Origin: Ruminococcaceae bacterium UBA5397
Lineage (GTDB): Bacteria > Bacillota > Clostridia > Oscillospirales > Acutalibacteraceae
Direction of reading: 5' to 3'
Assembly: GCA_002411615.1 (NCBI GenBank)
Contig: DHOF01000015.1
Location: forward strand, 1-18,961
DNA length: 18,961 nt
Part shown: positions 15,495-18,961 of the stretch, in pieces
Layout of the letters: the number at the start of each line of letters is the position of its first letter
How positions within the stretch are numbered: the first letter of the stretch is position 1
Notes under the pieces: model-generated
What the model was told of the DNA's origin: nothing
The model's database searches: none
Seen by the model: the letters and a program-made list of their open reading frames with translations, nothing else
Translations under genes and position numbers: made by a program

Positions 15495-17450
15495 TTATTT
15501 AGCAATCAGTCCATCTGAGAATACTTCCATCAGAAGGAAAGAATTACAAAAGACAGCAATCATAAAAAAGCGGCGGCAATCGTCTCTTTTTGTAATAAAT
15601 GTTTTTTGACAGCATAAAAGCATGATGAGCGGAAGAATCGGCAGAAAATACCGACCTTGAATGCCCTCAATCCGATCGCTTGCAATCGGAGTCCATGTAA
15701 AAGCGGCATAAACGACCCCGGCAATTACGAGGAAAATGATGATCAAAAACCCCCATTGATAGCGGGAAAATTTTGTCGGCAGTTTGTTTAGCTCCTCTTC
15801 TGTCCAGAGAGAGGAAAAAAGCAGCAGCGCAAAGAATATAAAAATCCAAAGCAGGTCAACAGGAATATTCAGCCAGCCTAAGGCACTTCCGATTAGCCAA
15901 AGCATAAAAGCGGGTTTATAATCTATCATTGTATTAAACAACATTTGAATCGTTCTTGTCGGATGGGACAAGAGATATCCCAGAGAAAAATGGGCGCTGG
16001 TGGTTTCCGTTAATGACGGTAAGATGGAATTAACGTTTTTAAAAATCAAGAATAGAACGGCCAGCAAAAACGCTCCTGTACGAAGAACATAGGCCCAGCG
16101 CGGGCTCACAAATTTTTCTTTTGGCACGAAAAGCGCAAGGGCGCAGACCAAGATGTAAACTTTACAAGGTGCAAGTAAAATGAGCGGAATACAAAAAAGA
16201 AGCCACTCTTTTAAGAAAATAAAGTGGCCTTCCTTTTTGCAGGACATTCGCAGCCAGAGCGCAATTACAAGGTAAGCCATGGGGAACATCTCTACATCAT
16301 AAGAGAGACTGTTCCCTAAATGGAGCACCATAGGAAGAAGCGAAGCAACGATAAAAAATCCTTTTTTTACGGGGGTCACGGCGATTGCCAGTGTGCATAA
16401 AAGTAAAAAAAGAAGCAAATTTGCAAATCGTGCCATATAAAAAACAGTGACACCATTTAAATGAAGAAGTCGTCCGATTGTAATTGCGGTTCCGCCCAAA
16501 AGATAAGTAGGGCCGTCCCACGAAATGCGGTGGACGTCAACTTCCTTTAACTCTGTTTGAGTTGCCCCTTTTCCGATCTTCCCAAAAACATAGGAATAAA
16601 CAGAGCGGTCAGGAGTATGAGACACCGAAGAAAGTAAATCAAAATCCTCCTGTCGCATAGAAATCTTATCGTTGCCGGCGGGTAAATTCATCATCTGGTC
16701 GGAAACGCGGTAGGCCTGTGTAAAATGATCCCATTCGTCGGGCGCCGATTGAATGGGCAGAACGAGTTCGTATCCCATAGAAAGCAAAAAAGCGGCAATT
16801 AAAAAGACTAAATGCAGTTTCACATGAGAAAAAGCCAAAAGAAAATAAGTACTAAGTGCCGCTGCGAAAACGAAGGCAAAGACAAGTGCAAAGCCTTTTT
16901 GTAAGGCACGGTTGTCGGTGGAATTCAGATAACCGACAAGCTGAAGATCCGGCTGCCCGTTGCCGGATGTTTTAAGATAAATCGGGTCTTTTCCCGTTTG
17001 ATGAACGGTAATTTTAAGCCGCAGATCGCCGTTTTTTGCGGAAGAATAGGAAAATCCAGACAGGATCGTCATATAAGAATTTCCGTTTAGGTCCGAAAAG
17101 CTGACAGAGTTTTCTGCAATCGTGGACCCCTCGGAATCGACTGCCTGTACTTCGAGAAAGCCGCGGGGAGCGGAATCCTGACTCAGTAACGACGGGTCAA
17201 GAGTCTGACCGTCGGCAGAGAGGGAACACCATATTCCCACCCGGTGAATCAGGAGGGAAGAAGAAAATTCTGTTTCTAAGACCTGCCCGTTGTGCGTTGC
17301 AGTTAGCGCACTAGGGGATGTATTTGGAATTTCATTATTACTATAGTCAAATGATTTGCGAAAAAGATACCAGCCAGTTAAGCATAAGATCAGACAAAGA
17401 ATTCCTGCACCAATTATTTTTGGCAGCGCAGAATTACTTTTTTTCAACAT
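15495..17450 (-). CDS. DUF2142 multi-pass membrane protein (first copy, first operon gene)
   Basis: First gene of the long operon; 651 residues with the start chosen here. The frame could begin at 17474, but GGGAG stands nine bases before the ATG at 17450, while the earlier ATG has no site, and the earlier one would put a charged tail before the first helix. One membrane segment (12-29) is followed by an outside beta-rich domain (35-180) and then many helices. SAPDEWDH at 235-242, WDGPTY at 311-316, LGNSLSYD near 378-385, and GIQGRYFLPILPL at 596-608 match the next gene, so the pair arose by tandem duplication, now well diverged in the extracellular domain. Likely a GT-C-like glycosyltransferase using lipid-linked sugar, though the activity of the family is not settled. 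Confidence 0.85.
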   Translation of the reverse strand: MLKKSNSALPKIIGAGILCLILCLTGWYLFRKSFDYSNNEIPNTSPSALTATHNGQVLETEFSSSLLIHRVGIWCSLSADGQTLDPSLLSQDSAPRGFLEVQAVDSEGSTIAENSVSFSDLNGNSYMTILSGFSYSSAKNGDLRLKITVHQTGKDPIYLKTSGNGQPDLQLVGYLNSTDNRALQKGFALVFAFVFAAALSTYFLLAFSHVKLHLVFLIAAFLLSMGYELVLPIQSAPDEWDHFTQAYRVSDQMMNLPAGNDKISMRQEDFDLLSSVSHTPDRSVYSYVFGKIGKGATQTELKEVDVHRISWDGPTYLLGGTAITIGRLLHLNGVTVFYMARFANLLLFLLLCTLAIAVTPVKKGFFIVASLLPMVLHLGNSLSYDVEMFPMAYLVIALWLRMSCKKEGHFIFLKEWLLFCIPLILLAPCKVYILVCALALFVPKEKFVSPRWAYVLRTGAFLLAVLFLIFKNVNSILPSLTETTSAHFSLGYLLSHPTRTIQMLFNTMIDYKPAFMLWLIGSALGWLNIPVDLLWIFIFFALLLFSSLWTEEELNKLPTKFSRYQWGFLIIIFLVIAGVVYAAFTWTPIASDRIEGIQGRYFLPILPLIMLLCCQKTFITKRDDCRRFFMIAVFCNSFLLMEVFSDGLIAK

Positions 17451-17510
17451 TTTCAAATTCTCCCGCTCCTGCATTCTAAAAGGATCTATTTCCTTTATAG
17501 CATAAACTTC

Positions 17511-17539
17511 ATTATATCAGATAAATATCTATTTGAAAA
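17511..17539 (-). promoter_or_regulatory. Sigma-A promoter of the long minus-strand operon
   Basis: Read on the minus strand: -35 TTTTCA (17539-17534), 17-base spacer, then a perfect -10 TATAAT (17516-17511) preceded by TG in the extended -10 position (TGATATAAT). Start of transcription would fall near 17504, giving a leader of about 54 bases before ATG 17450. The leader contains a small stem (AAAGGA with TCCTTT at 17479-17496). No other convincing promoter was seen in the gaps downstream, but none were scored by computation. Confidence 0.75.
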
Positions 17540-17571
17540 GAGGACAGGCTGACGAAAAGCAGAGAGACAAA

Positions 17572-17607
17572 GGGAAAAGCTTTTTTCTCAGAGAAAAAGA
17601 TTTTCCC
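17572..17607. repeat. Inverted repeat between the divergent promoters
   Basis: GGGAAAA then CTTTTTTCTC at 17572-17589 pairs with GAGAAAAA then TTTTCCC at 17591-17607, with a one-to-few base loop and a small bulge. It lies upstream of both the operon promoter and the guaB promoter, in the middle of the 257-base gap (17451-17707). It could be an operator for a dimeric regulator or a remnant terminator. Its place near the -35 of guaB (starting 17618) makes a regulatory role possible. Confidence 0.4.
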
Positions 17608-17617
17608 TGAGGAATTG

Positions 17618-17646
17618 TTGAAAAAGGGGTGGGAATCTGCTATAAT
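17618..17646 (+). promoter_or_regulatory. Sigma-A promoter of guaB
   Basis: TTGAAA (17618-17623), 17-base spacer, TATAAT (17641-17646), with TG at 17638-17639 as an extended -10. Near-consensus, so expected to be strong. Leader of about 55 bases to ATG 17708 is A-rich with no riboswitch-like structure seen. Confidence 0.85.
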
Positions 17647-17693
17647 TACAAAAATATATATAAATAGTTTATAAAACCAAAAAATAAAAACAC

Positions 17694-17698
17694 GGAGG
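17694..17698 (+). promoter_or_regulatory. Ribosome binding site of guaB
   Basis: GGAGG nine bases before the ATG at 17708. It decides the start codon of a gene whose stop lies outside the window. Confidence 0.85.
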
Positions 17699-17707
17699 CA
17701 GCAAAAC

Positions 17708-18961
17708 ATGGCGATCTTTTATGATGAACCTTCCCATACTTTCGACGAATATCTTTTAATTCCCGGATATTCCTCTTCAAAGTGTATTCCGAGCGAAGTG
17801 AGTCTTCGTACAGCGGTCACAAAGTACCGTAAGGGAGATGGGGAGAAGCCTGCAATCGTCATGAATATCCCCATGGTATCAGCAATTATGCAGTCTGTTT
17901 CTGGGGACCGGCTGGCGGTTGCTCTGGCAAAAGAGGGCGGAATTTCTTTTATTTACGGTTCTCAGTCGATTGAATCCGAAGCAGCAATGGTCGCGCGGGT
18001 AAAGGCTTATAAGGCGGGATTTGTGATCAGCGATTCCAATATTCAGCCGGACAAGACCCTTGCGGATATTCTGGAGCTAAAGGAAAAGACCGGACATTCC
18101 ACAGTAGCGGTTACTTCTGATGGGACTGCCAACGGCAAGCTTTTGGGGATCGTTTCGAGCCGTGACTATCGTTTGAGCCGTATGAGCATTGACATTAAGG
18201 TCAGCGACTTTATGACGCCGATTGAAAAAATTATTTCTGCTCCAAAGGGCGCAACTCTTTCGGAGTGCAATGATATTATTTGGGATCACAAGCTCAATTC
18301 CCTGCCGGTAATTGATGATGACGGCCGTTTGTGCTATATGGTTTTCCGCAAAGACTATTCGGAGCATAAGGAGAATGTCAACGAGCTGCTGGATGAGAAA
18401 AAGCGTTATGTAGTCGGCGCCGGTATCAATACCAGAGATTATAAGGAGCGGATTCCGGCACTTTTGGAAGCCGGAGCGGATATTTTCTGCATTGATTCTT
18501 CCGAAGGATTTTCCGAATGGCAGAAGATGACGATTGAATGGGTGCGCGAAAATTACGGAGACAGCGTTAAGATCGGTGCTGGAAATGTAGTTGATAAAGA
18601 CGGCTTCCGTTTCTTAGCGGAATGCGGAGCGGACTTTGTGAAGATCGGAATCGGCGGCGGATCTATTTGTATCACTCGCGAGACAAAGGGAATTGGCCGT
18701 GGCCAGGCAACAGCGATTATTGAAGTTGCGAAGGCGCGGGACGAATATTATCGTGAAACCGGGATTTATGTTCCGATTTGTTCCGACGGCGGAATCGTTT
18801 ATGACCATCATATTACTTTGGCACTTGCAATGGGCGCTGATTTTGTGATGTTGGGACGTTATTTCTCCCGCTTTGATGAATCTCCGACCAATAAGGTAAA
18901 TGTAAATGGCACTTATATGAAAGAGTATTGGGGCGAAGGCAGCAACCGTGCCCGCAACTGG
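17708..18961 (+). CDS. guaB: IMP dehydrogenase, 5' part (3' end outside window)
   Basis: Catalyses NAD-dependent oxidation of IMP to XMP, the committed step of GMP synthesis, in the cytoplasm. The frame stays open for 418 codons to the last base; full proteins are near 500 residues. The TIM-barrel is interrupted by a CBS pair (about 108-220). The active-site loop [20 protein letters not shown] at 313-332 holds Cys321; SDGGI at 359-363 binds the IMP phosphate; [12 protein letters not shown] at 406-417 is the start of the mobile flap that carries the catalytic Arg-Tyr. GGGSICITR and the FDEYLLIPG start are not the common bacterial form (GPGSICTTR) but match from memory the Tritrichomonas foetus enzyme and its clostridial relatives. 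Divergent from the polymer operon and under its own promoter. Identity is secure. Confidence 0.95.
   Translation, partial: MAIFYDEPSHTFDEYLLIPGYSSSKCIPSEVSLRTAVTKYRKGDGEKPAIVMNIPMVSAIMQSVSGDRLAVALAKEGGISFIYGSQSIESEAAMVARVKAYKAGFVISDSNIQPDKTLADILELKEKTGHSTVAVTSDGTANGKLLGIVSSRDYRLSRMSIDIKVSDFMTPIEKIISAPKGATLSECNDIIWDHKLNSLPVIDDDGRLCYMVFRKDYSEHKENVNELLDEKKRYVVGAGINTRDYKERIPALLEAGADIFCIDSSEGFSEWQKMTIEWVRENYGDSVKIGAGNVVDKDGFRFLAECGADFVKIGIGGGSICITRETKGIGRGQATAIIEVAKARDEYYRETGIYVPICSDGGIVYDHHITLALAMGADFVMLGRYFSRFDESPTNKVNVNGTYMKEYWGEGSNRARNW

Noticed and set aside
15495..17474. 659-residue version of the first DUF2142 protein
   Set aside because: No ribosome site before the ATG at 17474, while GGGAG is correctly placed for the ATG at 17450. 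Not fully excluded.
17512..17709. 65-residue minus-strand open frame upstream of the operon
   Set aside because: It covers both promoters and the guaB ribosome site, is Phe/Ile-rich because the DNA is AT-rich, and has no ribosome site.
1..18961. CRISPR arrays, tRNA or rRNA genes, insertion sequences
   Set aside because: No spaced direct repeats, cloverleaf-like segments, transposase motifs or terminal inverted repeats were seen on reading either strand.

Overview
The window looks like a chromosomal segment of a low-to-mid GC Gram-positive anaerobe, probably a clostridial (Oscillospiraceae/Ruminococcaceae-like) Firmicute. This rests on strong GGAGG-type ribosome binding sites, sigma-A promoters, a stand-alone FatA-like acyl-ACP thioesterase, a Tritrichomonas/clostridial-type IMP dehydrogenase and wall-polymer style genes. 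Genus is not determinable from sequence reading alone.

Layout. Left edge (1-1660, + strand): the 3' part of a divergent seryl-tRNA synthetase gene, a long perfect-stem hairpin, then an acyl-ACP thioesterase closed by a bidirectional terminator. Centre (17516 down to about 1613, - strand): thirteen tightly packed genes, with no gap above 72 bases, read as one operon of about 16 kb from a good promoter at 17511-17539. In transcription order: two paralogous DUF2142 multi-pass membrane proteins, two paralogous LicD-family proteins, a Wzx/TacF-like flippase, a GT2 glycosyltransferase, a GT4 glycosyltransferase, a DPM1-like GT2 with its DUF2304 membrane partner, a nucleotidyltransferase/PLP-enzyme fusion, a three-part winged-helix/LicC/LicA fusion, a 58-residue membrane-anchored protein missing from simple long-ORF calls, and an NCS1-family permease. 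Right edge (17708-18961, + strand): a divergently transcribed guaB cut off by the window end.

How the genes may work together (inference). The operon appears to encode a surface glycopolymer decorated with an amino-alcohol phosphate such as phosphocholine or phosphoethanolamine, or with a phosphonate. The permease imports a small molecule. The HTH/LicC/LicA fusion phosphorylates it and activates it with CTP. The second fusion has its own cytidylyltransferase and a CobD/HisC-like PLP domain, so it could make and activate a headgroup de novo. The two LicD proteins would transfer headgroups to lipid-linked glycans built by the GT2 and GT4 enzymes, and the flippase would export them. The DPM1-like enzyme plus DUF2304 could supply polyprenyl-phosphate sugar to the two DUF2142 proteins outside the membrane. 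The licD-licD-flippase order recalls the pneumococcal lic2 region. No polymerase of a recognised Wzy type and no ligase are visible in the window.

The most interesting part is the coexistence in one operon of a fused salvage enzyme and a fused de novo enzyme that each carry a cytidylyltransferase, beside duplicated LicD and DUF2142 genes and an unusual transporter in the position where a choline permease would be expected.
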